DNA from: Beta vulgaris subsp. vulgaris
Lineage: Eukaryota > Streptophyta > Magnoliopsida > Caryophyllales > Amaranthaceae
Assembly: GCF_026745355.1 (NCBI RefSeq)
Contig: NC_079209.1
Span: 50,231,596-50,295,595 of the forward strand
Length of the DNA stretch: 64,000 nucleotides
Direction of reading: 5' to 3'
In this document: in pieces, positions 23,699 to 35,260 of the stretch
Layout: each line of letters opens with the position of its first letter
Position numbering within the stretch: position 1 is the stretch's first letter
Made by a program: the position numbers and the translations under genes
The notes under the pieces: generated by a model
What the model was told of the DNA's origin: nothing
What the model saw: only the letters and a program-made list of their open reading frames with translations
The model's database searches: none

Positions 23699-25580
23699 TG
23701 TTGACTTCTAAGGGAACACTATAAGAGGGGGGGTGAATTATAGTGTGACAAATATACGTTATTTTTTGCGGAATTATAAAACAACGAAAGGAACAAGAGA
23801 AATACACAAGAATTTTAGCGAGGAAAAACTTCCTAGGCCCAATAGGAAGAAACAACCTCGACCACAAGGGATTTTGACTCAATACTTTCCACTATAATAG
23901 GCCAAAAAACTCTGTTTACAATCCTATTACTTTTCTCTTGAGCCACAACTTAAGTTACTAAACTCAAGTTCCCAACGACAGTTCCCACAACTGACGTTCC
24001 TCTCAAACTTCACTCGAAGTTCCTTTCTCTTTCTCTTTCTCTTGCTTCACTCAAAGCTTCACACTTACAATGAAACTCACTCAAGTTTCTTCCCTTTCTC
24101 TTGCTTTACTCAAAGCTTTTCTCAATACAGGATTTCACTCAAAATCCCCTTACCCCAAAAACCAAGATTACAAACGATAAAAACAATAAGGAGAATAAGT
24201 AGGAAATACGTAAGGAACACAAGAGTATATTGAAGGAATGACGTACTGACTTTATCTTAGTTAAACCCAATTAAAACCGAAGTCAGACACACTATGGAAG
24301 GACTACTAAAGTTTGACACTTTATGTAAGATAACTTAAAGTCCGACACATTAAACTTTAGATTAAGCGCCTATTTATAACATAAGTAGTCATGAAATAAC
24401 TTACCACTAATTAATCCACTATCCCATGATCTCCATGACTTTAATTAATTTATTAGTTTTATTTAACTTTACTTGAGAATTAAATAACCACTAACCCACT
24501 ACTTAACTTAATAGGAGAAGCAGTAAAGTATAACGTGGTTTATAAAACTTGAAGCCTAATTAAACTAATTAAAATAAATTAAGGCTTTAATAAAATAATA
24601 TAGCCCATTACTCCACAAACAGTAAATGTGCTTAAACGTGATATTAGTTTGCTTGGGGAGTAATTAAACCATATAAATTAATTAATACTTGGGAAATAAT
24701 AAACAAGCCCACTAAACCCACTAAAACGTTTAACAATAAACATTACGTGGTTTTAGATACTTGGGGAATAATTAAACTATTTAAAAATAAATAATTTAAG
24801 AAAAAAATATCTTTTTAAAATATTTAAATAAAACCGAAAAATCAGATTTTATTTAAAAAAAATCTTTTCAAAAAAAGTTTTACTTAGAATAAAAAGATAA
24901 GATTTTAAAATAAGATATTATCCTTTTCAAAACAGAAAATCATTTTAAAATCTTTTCCTAACAAACTCCTAACTAATCCCTAAATTAGTGGATCTAGTCA
25001 AACTAAGCTAGGACTCCTAATAAATCAGTTAAACACTTCATATATGTTAGGCACACAACATAGGACGCTTTTAGGTCTGTTCCCAACCCGTGTTCCCAAA
25101 CTGTACCAACGTCTGTTCCCAACATAGGAACATAACAGGAACTCCTAGACTTAATTAATAGAATTAAACCGACACAACCTTGTTACCATTTAGACTCATT
25201 AAACCTAGGAAATTAACTAGAGACTCTAAACCATCATTCCAACTTTATAACTCAAGTTTCCTTACCTTTCCGAATCTTATTCCCTTTTTACATTTAGAAA
25301 CTTAAATACAAACTCATGTATTCTAAGCTTCCTTCATGTTAGGATAGTTGTTCCTTTGAATATCTTCACTTCAATCTTCAAGTCAAGCCTCTTCACTTCA
25401 ACCTTGATTGTAGTATTCTCTTTATCCATAGGAACAATGCACCTCGCACATCTTTCATAACAAGCATTCTCAATGCTATAGGCACAACCTTTTACAATGA
25501 TTCTTGCACACATAAAACTCATAAACTTTGTTAGTTAAATTACTTTAGTTTGTCATCATCAAAACCATATTGGGTCAACA
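23699..25580 (-). repeat. 5' LTR of the gag-only element
   Basis: The same sequence as 19181-21066 with single-base changes and small indels. The promoter for the element would lie in it, but I cannot place a TATA box with confidence in such AT-rich DNA. Confidence 0.93.
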
Positions 25581-25585
25581 ACCAA

Positions 25586-26815
25586 GATTCCCAGTGGGAT
25601 GGTCCTCGGCTGAGGGAGTTTGTCCCTGTGGATTTGTGCAATGCTATTAGTAGTATTTTTATTCCAAGGCATTATATGGAGGATAAACTTATCTGGGCCT
25701 TATCATCAGATGGGTGTTACTCAGTTAAATCGGGTGTGGCTTTACTCCAGGGTTCTGGGCCTGAGTCTGAACCTCCTCCTAGTGTTTCCTATTTGTGGAT
25801 TTGGAGACTTCATGTTCCGCCCAAGATTAAGTTTTTTCTATGGAAAATTGGCAATAATGATCTTCCCACAAAAAAAAAGGCTACAGATGAGTCATGTTTT
25901 TCTTCCTCTCGAGTGTGTTTTCTGTAACCACCATTCAGAAGACCTTGTTCATCTATTTGTTGAATGTACTTTTTGTATTGATGTTTTTGATATTTTAGGT
26001 TCTCGGCATGGTTGGCCTTCTCTTCCTCCTATGCCGGTTGAGCTCTCTTTCATCGACTTCTTTAGCTCTTTGTATAAAGTTCTGTCGTTGGATGAAATTG
26101 CTAAGATTTTTATAGCCTGTTGGTTTATCTGGTATGCTAGGAATGGGATCTCTTTCAGGAATGATCCTTTTTCTCCTTCTAGAACTAGTTTCATGATTAA
26201 AAAAATTTCCGATAGGCTTGTGGGTGATCCATTAGTGGAAGAGCCTTCTCTTCCGAGAGGTGGTCTTTCTAGTCGGATTCCTAAACTACCTAGAAAGAAT
26301 ATTAGTTGGATCCCCCCTTCTGGTTTTTGTAAGATTAATTTTGATGGGTCAAAATTGAAAGATGGTTCGGCTTCTTTGGGTTTCATCGTTAGGGATGAAT
26401 TCGGGTCGATTAAGTTATGTGGTTCTAATTCGATTGCCTCTAATCAGTCTATCTTGGTGGCTGAAGCTTGGGCTCTTAGAGAAGGTATTAGAGGTGCTTG
26501 TATGTTGGGCATTGAGAAAGTAATTATTGAAGGGGATAACCTTAGTGTTATCCAGGCTATTAAACGTATTTGGAAAATTCTGTGGGCTATTCATTCACTT
26601 ATTTTGGATGCAGGGGAGGACCTAAAAAGTTTTGCAGAGGTCCAAACCAATCATGGAGTAAGGGAAGGGAATGCGGCTGCGGATTGACTGACTCATCGAG
26701 GCCATTCTTGTTCAAATTTGACTTATTGGTTTGAATATCCGGATCATAATTTTTCTGTAATCATCCGAAAGGATGCTTTAGGGTGGCCCATCTCCTGGGA
26801 TTCCCCCTAGTGTAT
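25586..26815 (+). pseudogene. LINE ORF2 3' part: zinc-binding and RNase H domains
   Basis: This continues the ORF2 cut at 19180. A zf-RVT motif C-VF-C...H-LFVE-C lies at about 25914-25968, after KIKFFLWKIG (about 25820). The linker WFIWYARN is followed at about 26310-26690 by an RNase H-like domain (RVT_3 type): INFDGS, a Glu in AEAWALREG, then IEGDN. The domain ends at AAAD followed by a stop where other copies continue. An acquired plant RNase H domain after the RT is known for several plant L1 lineages. A frameshift between 25920 and 25950 breaks the ORF. Confidence 0.88.
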
Positions 26816-26905
26816 GGTATTCTGTATCAAAAAAAAAAGAAAAAAAGAAATGGGTTATAAGGAAAGTGTGTGTATAGATTAAATAGGAATATATGTAGTA
26901 TTACA

Positions 26906-28250
26906 CTAAAAGGAATCTAAATACTTATTAGATTAATGTTATAGGAATCACTAATAGAGTTAAAGAAATTTTACCTTGATGATCCAAATATTATACTATT
27001 GTATTCAAAGTTGATAATGTAAAATTTTGATTTTGTTAAGTATTTTTAGCCGAATTTTGAGCCTTATATAGATGGATGGCGTGATTTTTTAGCCTCCTAT
27101 CTTAGCCAAACTTTTTTTCCTTATGTAATTATAGATAGTGTAAACTGAGGTACTAATGAAAATTTTGATCATGTGAAATGTTTTTCGCTTTATTTAAATA
27201 GACAACAAAAATAAAATGTACTTTTAGCATTATATACTAATTAATATGTACTTTCTATTTTTTCAACTAAAAAGGTTACCCATTATATATCAAACTGACC
27301 ATAAAGTTAAGAGGAATAACCCTTCTTCCTTACAAAGTTTAACAAATAAATTCACATTTTAAAAAATCAGTTTTAATATATATAATTAATTTATAAACAC
27401 TCAAAATTAAAGAACCAATTTTTTTAAAAAAGGTATCAATTGTTGAATATAATTTTTAAAAGGTATCTTCTATAATATAGCAATAACTACAAACCAAATA
27501 CTATGAAAAAATAAAAAATTGAAGTATATATAATATGCGAACATTTTTTTTTTCAAAATATGACATTTATTAGAACTTCAATATATACATCCTATAAATA
27601 TATTTCTGCTACCTTAAACAATACTTTAAAATTTAAAATAAGTCCCAAGTCGTATATCTTCTTGTCATAATAATATAGAAGGGAGAAGTGAATAATATAA
27701 AATTTTTGGGAAGTTGATTTTGCGGGTTTTTTTTGGTGTAACTTTTAGTAGTACAATATAAATTGTGATCTAAATGATTCTATGACTTTGCACAAGATGT
27801 CATTATATACAAAAACAACCATTAGATATGATGATTAAGTATACCTTAATAGTATTGAATCTTAAACATATTGAGAAAATTAAAATCATGGCTATGTGGG
27901 CAGTAGCCAGTGGGTGACCAAATATGGTCCAACAATGGTGCAAGAAGGCAAGAGAGAGGGTGAGTGGCACTGTACGAGCGGAAGCAGGTATATGTTGTGT
28001 GTCATTAGTGGTGCAAATTGTGATTTTATTCGAGCGATTATGGAACCAGTGGACAGAACAAAGACTATTCCAATCAACTCTTTTTTTTTAAAAGGTGTCA
28101 TGGCATTAACTATATCATCCACCCGAACACACGAATCATAAATCCAATTTAATATAATCTCAATACATGATTATAAAATTATATCACAAGTTAATATTCA
28201 CTACTATAATTTTAGAAGAAACTTCTTAAAATCTTAAATTTATAAAACAA
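26906..28250. other. Unassigned AT-rich stretch, probable Helitron body
   Basis: It ends in a Helitron-type 3' terminus (28262-28289), so part of it is probably that element. A locally GC-richer segment (27890-28080) has overlapping 76-81 codon open frames on both strands with no recognisable product. A possible degenerate 5' motif (ATAATATAGAAGGGAGAAG) lies near 27670. Confidence 0.4.
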
Positions 28251-28261
28251 AAAAACCTCCA

Positions 28262-28289
28262 GTGCAGTTTGCACGAATAAAAAAACTAG
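28262..28289 (+). mobile_element. Helitron 3' terminus
   Basis: Perfect hairpin GTGCA-GTT-TGCAC (28262-28274), eleven A-rich bases, then CTAG with T following. It is a strong Helitron end by structure, with a stem sequence unlike the GCACGC family. The 5' end is not established. Confidence 0.6.
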
Positions 28290-28654
28290 TTTTAATATTA
28301 ATATTTAGCATTGTCCTAGAAATTTATTAGATAAATTCTAATATGTAGATTTAACTTATCATCTTTTTATAATTTTTATTAATACACCGAAGAGAAATTG
28401 ACGGTCAAAGAGACTTCTTAAAAATCGTGAAAAACGTAAAGGAGTAAACTAATAAAACACATATGGAGTAAAATCTAAATAATACTACCTTTGACTTTTA
28501 AGTTTATCATCATAGAAATTTGATCATCAATATATCTAATTATTAATGAGCAAAATTTATAAAATGATATTTAGAAAATATATGCTGAGACAAATTTAAC
28601 ATCTCACATGACTACCTTTTTTTCTTATAACACAAATTACAAATGATGGTACAC

Positions 28655-28930
28655 TATAGTCTATATACCCCAAGTAAATTGAAAAATTCACCATATGCCC
28701 TAAATATTTCAGATCTTCACCATATACCCCTGAGTTTTAAAAAAATGTGCATCAAGTACCCTTTTTCCTAATGGACGTTTAATTAAGTCGTTCGCATTAT
28801 TTACAACTTTACCATTATTAATCTAATTAACCCTCCCTCCATCCTAACCCCCTAACTCTAATGCCCTCATTAATCTAACCCCCTTACCCCATTGCCCTCA
28901 ACACTAAATAATTAACCTTAATAAATGAAA
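28655..28930. mobile_element. Single end of a TIR element related to 57667-59489
   Basis: AAATTGAAAAATTCACCATATGCCC, then CACCATATACCCCTGAGTTTT, GTGCATCAAGTACCCTTTTTC and ACTTTACCATTATTAA follow the same order as the left end of the later element. The opposite end is not seen, so this copy is truncated. A C-rich CCCTCC/AACCC segment follows, as in the other copy. Confidence 0.6.
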
Positions 28931-29054
28931 CTCTATATCTCACCACCGAAACGATTTTTTTTACAAAATGGACGCCACCGATAATCCAAAAGGGGATTGA
29001 ACTTCGAGAAGCCCCTCAAAACGAGTACCAATACGACAGTATTCTGGGCACGCT

Positions 29055-29165
29055 TCCTGAGGTAGGACTATTTTAAGAAGACCTCTGAAAGGTTAGATTA
29101 TTCAAAAATAACCAAAAGGTATGACTATTTTAAGAAGACTGATCAAAGGTTGGATTATTAAAATA
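29055..29165. repeat. Two-unit tandem repeat
   Basis: Two units of about 55 bases share AGGTA(G/T)GACTATTTTAAGAAGAC and AAAGGTT(A/G)GATTATT. No other feature is seen from 28930 to 29533. Confidence 0.75.
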
Positions 29166-29545
29166 TTCAAATCAAAAACTGATGACTAGTATGTTTACAC
29201 TGATAATAAATATTCATAAACTAATGACAACTATGTATATACTGATAATATATATGCATTAACCGAAATGACAATAACTCATCTTAGCTACAATCTCAGC
29301 CAAGGCCTATTTAACTTTTAAAAGCATTGGTATAGCAACTAGTTTAATCAAAATTTATCACAAGAATCATTTTTGAGTTAAAATTTCAAGAATATTGTGG
29401 AGGAAACCATTCAACATGATAGGAGTAATATATAAGCTGACATCGAACATTACCATCTATAGAAACTCAGATTTAATAATAATTTTGTTTATTGAAATTG
29501 TTGAGTTGGATAATATCGCTAATATTTACGTGTCAACAACGTAAC

Positions 29546-31251
29546 GAAGAGTAAGGACTAAGACAAAATTACAATTTTTCTCTCGAAAACCTAAAGCGCA
29601 CAAACAAAAGTAGCCGCTTTCCTAGGCTCGCATATGGCTGGCCTTTCAGCCTCGTCACCTGCGAGCCTAGCACCTTTGTTCGTGTCGTCATTTTGTTTCC
29701 CTCCTAGTGTCGTTCCTCTAACTCCCTGCTCACCACGTCCTTCGTCGTCCTCCTCCCCAACGTCTTCCCCTTCTCGTGCCCTATTCATCGATTTCCCTAC
29801 CCCTCCCTTATTAGTTGGGTCTCGTTCCCTAGTGTCTCAACCTTCCCCCTCCCCTGTTCGTCGGCTTCCCTTCTCGTTCCCCTGTATGTTGGCTTTCTTC
29901 CCTCGTGTTTCCCTTTCCCCCTCACCTGGTTATTGGTATATTCTTCCCCCTCGCCTGGTTTTCGATTTCCCCTTCCCCATCCCCTTATTGTCGGCATCCC
30001 CTTCCCCTAGTTGTCGGGTCCCCCTCACCCTCCCCCTCCCCGGTGTAGTGTAGTTCCCCTCTTCTTCCCCGTTAGCTTCAGCTCTTAGTGGTCGGTTTCC
30101 CTCCCCCCCCCCCAATTACCCTATTCCTTGTTTTGTGTTTCCTATCTAAGTGGTTTCCTTACCTTTTCTTTGCTACCACACATGAAGATTTGGGGGTGAA
30201 ACCCCAACAAGTTTGTTGCAACGCCGTAAGCTTCGACTATTGAACAGCAGTGGCACATAGGGTCGTGCGGCCAGATGGAAGGTCCAGCGATGACCCTAGT
30301 GGAAGTTGTTAGTTTTGGGGACAGTTTATGGGTTAATTTGTCACGGTTTTGCGTTGGTTTATGTGTATTTGTCTTGCTAGGTAGATCTAGTTCTTCTATG
30401 ACAAATAATGATATAGGAAATCAATAGTGTAGTTCATCCTAGAGTTTACCATGCGTGGATAGGTAGAACTTTAGGTTTCTATGTGTTGGAAAAGAACATA
30501 GGTCTTTATCCATTTCAACATCCATATTCTTAGGTTCAATTCAAACCTAACTTTGTCTTGTTTTGTTCTTCTTTGTTAAGGTCGTAAGTTTCGGTTGCGA
30601 TCTTCGGATGGTGGGTGGGTGATGAATTAAATCAATTCATATTGCTGTATGTTTCCGTGATGGCTTTAGGAGTCACTCAAAAATGCATCTCGAGGGATGC
30701 ACTCCAATTTAAACCGGGGCAAGTTTCGACCTTCACAAATGCCGAGTTTTTGCCTCTTGAGGCAAAACTCATGCCACCTTCTATGCAGGATACGAAGTCA
30801 GGAAAGAAAATGACTTCAATGGTAGTTTCGTTTTTAGAATCCCAGTAAGGTTCCTCATTTCAACAGCCTTTGGATTTACTATCTTGTGAACCAGTGGTTC
30901 CACAAGAACATATTTGACAATCCATTTTTGAAGATTGTTTTAGTTTACTCTCACGGCAATATCCATCACATGTCAACAAGTATTCAGTTGCAAGACACAA
31001 AGGGCATCTCCACCAACAATAGCCCCAGAGAAGTTCCCTATGTGAAATTCGTTATATCCTCTACATAACACGTTGAGTCTGGTAAGGTAGCACAATAGTT
31101 TGTAATGTCTAGTTTGTTTTATTTTAAATGGGTTGTAAGAGCTAATTAGCTCAGTTTAGTGTTTGTTTAGTTGTTGTTTATCGTTTGGATGTACTCCTTG
31201 TAGTTTGTACTTTTGTTTTCAATTAATGCAAATGTTGCTTATGTAAAAAAA
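29546..31251 (+). mobile_element. Retroposed sequence with pyrimidine-rich 5' half
   Basis: A 12-bp target duplication CAACAACGTAAC lies at 29534-29545 and 31252-31263. The right copy follows an A7 tail (31245-31251). The 3' part (31110-31240) is GTTTGT/TTTAG-rich, like LINE 3' ends. The first 600 bases are C/T-rich and yield Pro/Ser-rich open frames on one strand and Gly/Arg-rich on the other; I regard these as composition artefacts. Short frames at 30615 and 30886 match no family I know. It could be an internally deleted LINE, a non-autonomous LINE derivative or a processed transcript. Confidence 0.7.
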
Positions 31252-31263
31252 CAACAACGTAAC

Positions 31264-33100
31264 AAGACTTTAGATTATGCATGACATGAATTGGCTTTGT
31301 GTTATGAAGTTTGATGAGCAAGTGAGCAATAATAATAACGTTCGCTCGCAAAATGAGCAAGCATAGTATTACAGGGTGTGTTTGAGAAAGAGTTGGGATA
31401 ATTGACTGATTGTTAGTTATTAATGAGTTTGTATAAAATTTTTAAGTATTTTTCATTATTGTGAGGCCATAATGTTTTTTTTCTTATTAATAAGCTAACA
31501 CTAAGAAGCGTTTTACATCGAGAAAGGACTAATATCTAACAGATTTTAGCAAACAAGATGACATAGGTGCAACTTAGTGCTTTAACAATTTGGAGAACAA
31601 GAACATAGAACATAGTGTATTAAGAAGAGAATTAACAAAGGGTTTTTTTTTATATGAAGTGTTGAACTATACATTGAATGTTGTGCTATGAGTATGTGAG
31701 TGTGTTACGATATGGGTTTGCGTGCGTTAGATATGCAAAGCATTCAAGCATCATACATCCTGTAGGCTTAGGAGGATCCAATAATCTCTCCCCCGCAGCC
31801 AAGTGGCTCGAAGGGGATGAACGTGCTGTCTGCTCACAGCTTAGGCCCGCGCTCGCACGACTGCTCAAGAGTTCGCAGTTTGCTACCACGCTCGTGGGAA
31901 GTAGAGTTGCGCACCTTGGTTGGTTGAGGCTTTGCGTTTTACTTCATGTTTTGTTTTCCTAGTTTAGTTAGGATATCTAACAAAATAACCCTAACATATA
32001 AATATTTGTTGTGGTTAATGTAATCTTAATAATTATACCGTAATATATACTCTCTTCAAAATTTAGTAAAACAATTTCTTCTCTACATTTGGACATAACC
32101 AAAACATTATTAGTGAACACGTTAATTTTCTGTTCAATCCTTGGTTAATTTCATCTGTCACGACATGTAGGGCATGCTAGAGTATACTAGTAGGAGGTAG
32201 ATTAGCATTAATTTTCATCCTTTCTTTTCAATGGCAAATTTTCCCCCTAGGCTATGGGCCTAGTCATTTGCTTCCACCATTATATCTATCCCTTAGGCTT
32301 TCGTTTGATGGATGTTTGGTATATTTGTAGGCTCGTAGCCTTTAGGGTGGAAAAGATTGCTCCTAGAGGGGATATATGTTGTTGTGAATTTGTGACAAGC
32401 CCCCATTATGGGTTATCTATGTAACTTTGTGCAATTCTTTTTTTTATTTTTATAATAAATTTGTCAATAATATTGAATACAAATGGCATTATTGGTCCAA
32501 ATCTGATTACCAAATACATATAAATCAATTATGAAGTTACGTTAGCATGAGAATTGGTGTAAGACTTAAATTATTTCGAAAATTTACTTGTACTTTCATC
32601 ATAATTAGCTCATACTTCTAGTCCTAGATGATACATAAATAGGTCACGAAACCTACTCTAAATTAGTTCTGACTCAATAATTACATATATCTGATTCTAA
32701 GATGAGTTGATTCTTATACAGACCATTGGTAAAGCATTGATAAGGAAAACAATCACTAAAGGGTGTCGTTAATAATCTTGTTATAGACGATGTTGTATTT
32801 TATTTTCAATGTACTTCCACGAATTCTAGGAAAAAAACTTTTGCCAGTCAATCTACCCTTTCTTTTGTTCTCAAACTCGTGAACGGAAGATCAAAAAGAA
32901 GTCTTTTATAGTTCTATCCAATTACGTTTGTCCTGAATGAGTGATCTTCAATTCAGATTTGGACAAAGGGGTTAACCCACAAACAATAATATTTCATGAA
33001 ACTAATAACGTAATACAAATATTGATTATCTACGATCCAAATCTAAGTGAACTAAAACTTTTTGCTAGTAAAATTTATTATATTCTTGGTATATACTTCC
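31264..33100. other. Unassigned stretch with a GC-richer island
   Basis: 31690-31960 is GC-richer than its surroundings and holds a 94-codon plus-strand and a 67-codon minus-strand open frame with no recognisable domain. 32190-32450 resembles the 3' region of a retroelement (GGGTTATCTATGTAACTTTG before a T-rich stretch), but no ends can be defined. Confidence 0.4.
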
Positions 33101-33120
33101 TCCTTTTTTTAGGGGCTATA

Positions 33121-33515
33121 CTCCCTCCTTTTATTATTAAGTTTTTTTTATGCATATGAACCTTGAAGGTAGTACAAAGTACAAAGAAGGGGAGAGGGAT
33201 TCGAACCTGTGACATATTATTCACAGCACCTCAATCTTAACCACTACGCCAAGACATCCTTGGCCCCTTTTATTATTAAGTGGCACATAGAGAAAGTGGG
33301 GAAATACCAAAGAGTCTAGAAAGAGACAGAATTGGGATCACTTGTTTAACCAATTAAATTTGAGTATTGGATAAAATAATTAAGAATGTGAAACAATTAA
33401 ATGACGGTAAAAATGTAATAAATAACAAGTATTTTTTACTACTTTAAATTATGTGTCGCTTACAGTGACATTTTCCTAAAAGGAAAGCGTGTCACTTATT
33501 AGAAAACGGAAGAAG
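33121..33515. mobile_element. Stowaway MITE interrupted by a SINE
   Basis: The left end CTCCCTCCTTTTATTATTAAG, after the SINE, continues TGGCAC. The right end, reverse complemented, is CTTCTTCCGTTTTCTAATAAG then TGACAC. TA is duplicated outside (33119-33120 and 33516-33517). Its own length without the SINE and its duplication is about 256 bp. Confidence 0.8.
33142..33265 (-). mobile_element. tRNA-derived SINE
   Basis: A 15-bp target duplication CCTTTTATTATTAAG lies at 33127-33141 and 33266-33280. On the minus strand TGGCGTAGTGGTTAAG (A box) and GGTTCGAATCC (B box) form an RNA polymerase III internal promoter, and the element ends in an A-rich tail. At 124 bp it is short for a plant SINE. LINE machinery would mobilise it. 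It sits 20 bp inside a Stowaway end. Confidence 0.92.
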
Positions 33516-33864
33516 TATGTATATAATATGTATTACTAAAAAATGAGTTATGGATTCACGAAATAATACTGTGTTTGCATGTAATGTAGTTTTGTAATTC
33601 TTAAGAGAGGGGAACACATACCTTCGAAATAATTAAACTTTAGTTCAAATTATTGTCAAGTGGACACTTGCGGTTATCTATGGATGAATATGTGGTTAAC
33701 AAGAGCACAAAACATGAATGACAAGGCACTAATGCCACCTTAACAATGACTAAAACCTAGAGAAAGAGTACATTTTTTTATGAGAGTGATGTAACCTAGA
33801 TCAAATATCAGCTTTTGATCTGCTTTTATTGACTAACAACATCCAATTTATGTATGTCTCCCAA

Positions 33865-34152
33865 TGTTTAATGTGGGACCACGATCATATGGATTTAAAA
33901 TTAGTATCTAATCCCAAAAACTCCCTAGATTTTAGTTTAGATTTATGAAAAAGCTTGGGAATCTTAATTGAGTACGTTTAAATATATATGTGAGGAATAA
34001 TCTCATGATTAGCTTAAGAGGGACGTCAAAAAGAATTAAAACAAGATAAGAAAAGAGAATTTTGTTCTATGCTTTCTTGTTTCACCTTTGTTTCCCTATT
34101 CCCTTGCTTTGAATCTCTTGGGAGTCCCATGTGCAAGCCTAACATGGTATCA
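33865..34152 (+). mobile_element. Possible LTR followed by a primer-site-like sequence
   Basis: TGTTTAATGTGGGACC...GCCTAACA (280 bp, TG...CA) is followed at once by TGGTATCA, which resembles the initiator-Met primer site. The candidate interior is cut by the Helitron at 34328 and no second LTR is seen. The call rests on position alone. Confidence 0.35.
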
Positions 34153-34327
34153 TTTGGTTGGCGTGTCCACCGCCACGTGACCCTTCTTATGCTACTTTGG
34201 AAGTGAAATTATATTGTGATTCTTCATTCTGTCCAACTATTGGGATTTAAAACTTTAAAATTCACTTAATGTTCCTTTTGGTTTTGAGTGTGTCTCATTT
34301 TACCTCATGGTTTTCCAATACACTATA

Positions 34328-35143
34328 CTAGTAATATATGCACGCGATGCATACAATAGTATATTAATATTAATAGTAACATCAAGAAGTGTTAAAAACT
34401 AACTTAAGAGTGTAATATTTATGATGCATATTTAATAAGCATTATGATTTTTTATTTGCATTGCTTGTGCAAAGAGTAATATTTTCTAGAAAGGACTAAG
34501 TCGAGGTAGGATATGTTATCTTATTTTGGAAGAATATATTCAAGAACTCTCCTTTTAAACAATGATCTAAGTTTGTTATTTATTTATTTGAAAATACATA
34601 TATTTTATATGCGTATTTTATGAGTAGAAGTTCAATTTAATTTCATTGAATAATATAGATTTTTAGGCATACTATGATGAGTAATGCTTTAATAAAAAAA
34701 TATAAATTGATATTATCTGATGATATATGTTTATATCTTTAATTATTTATTATCCCAACTGATTGTAGTCCCCAAAAAATTTAAAAAAAGAATATTCTCT
34801 ATCTAGTTAAGTTTCTTAATTCTTTTATGGTTCGTTGATACATGTTATTTGAAGTTGTTATTGCAACTAAGAGTTTAGATAGTAAGAATCTTGTGACTCT
34901 TTATTTTTATAATTGTCTAAAAATTGATTTAGTCATCAATTTATATTTTCAATTGTGAGTTTCCTCTTTTTACACATTTTTATGTATATCTTTTTGATAA
35001 TGTAAAACTTTCTGTACTACCCATATTTGTAAATAAGGAAAGAATTAAGAAATAAACTTCTTTATTATTTTTTGTGAGATTAAGCGTCTTAAGTATTTTC
35101 AAAAGGGGACACCATAGCTCCACCTTAACTTATATAATAGAGA
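34328..35143 (-). mobile_element. Complete 816-bp non-autonomous Helitron
   Basis: On the minus strand it starts TCTCTATTATATAAGTTAAG, then GGAGCTATGGTGTCCCC. It ends with the stem ATGCA-TCGCG-TGCAT and CTAG (34328-34331 on the plus strand). Flanks on the plus strand are A (34327) and T (35144). It is homologous over its length, in opposite orientation, to the outer Helitron at 7663-9903 and served to define that element's nested insertions. It has no coding. Confidence 0.9.
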
Positions 35144-35260
35144 TTTACGTAAAACTTGGAAGATTGGAAAATTCTACATAATTATTAAGAGGAAAATTAT
35201 GTGGCTGATGGTATGGTTAATGTATGACAATCTTCAAATAAACAAATTTCCCTCTAGTAA

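Larger units (their letters stand above)
19181..25580 (-). mobile_element. Gag-only (pol-less) LTR retrotransposon, copia-type gag
   Basis: Two long LTRs (1886 and 1882 bp) with TGTTGAC...GTCAACA ends enclose a 2.6-kb interior. The target duplication ACCAA is at 19176-19180 and 25581-25585, inside LINE ORF2. Orientation is minus: the primer site adjoins the right LTR and the purine tract the left LTR. The interior has gag (UBN2-type plus CCHC) but no protease, integrase, RT or RNase H. This fits the class known as TR-GAG: large non-autonomous elements keeping only gag. The LTRs are closely similar with scattered indels, so the insertion is not brand-new. Confidence 0.93.
13707..26845 (+). mobile_element. 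L1-type LINE, interrupted by a nested LTR retrotransposon
   Basis: A 17-bp target duplication AGAAATGGGTTATAAGG lies at 13690-13706 and 26846-26862. The right copy follows an A-rich tail (26829-26845). Removing the LTR element 19181-25580 and one ACCAA leaves about 6.7 kb. In order it shows a 5' region, ORF1 (DUF4283-like plus CCHC), and ORF2 (endonuclease, RT, zinc-binding, RNase H). Both frames carry several stops and frameshifts, so it is dead. A second copy of the family is at 35.5-46.6 kb. Confidence 0.93.

Noticed and set aside
29634..30053. 139-codon Pro/Ser-rich frame and its Gly/Arg-rich antisense partners
   Set aside because: Low-complexity C/T-rich DNA is open on both strands; no domain or codon pattern supports a gene.
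31678..31962. 94-codon frame in a GC-richer island
   Set aside because: Also open on the minus strand, with no domain, splice context or homologous element in the window.
33181..33265. A functional tRNA gene on the minus strand
   Set aside because: A and B boxes are present, but there is no cloverleaf or acceptor stem, and the A-tail and target duplication show a SINE.
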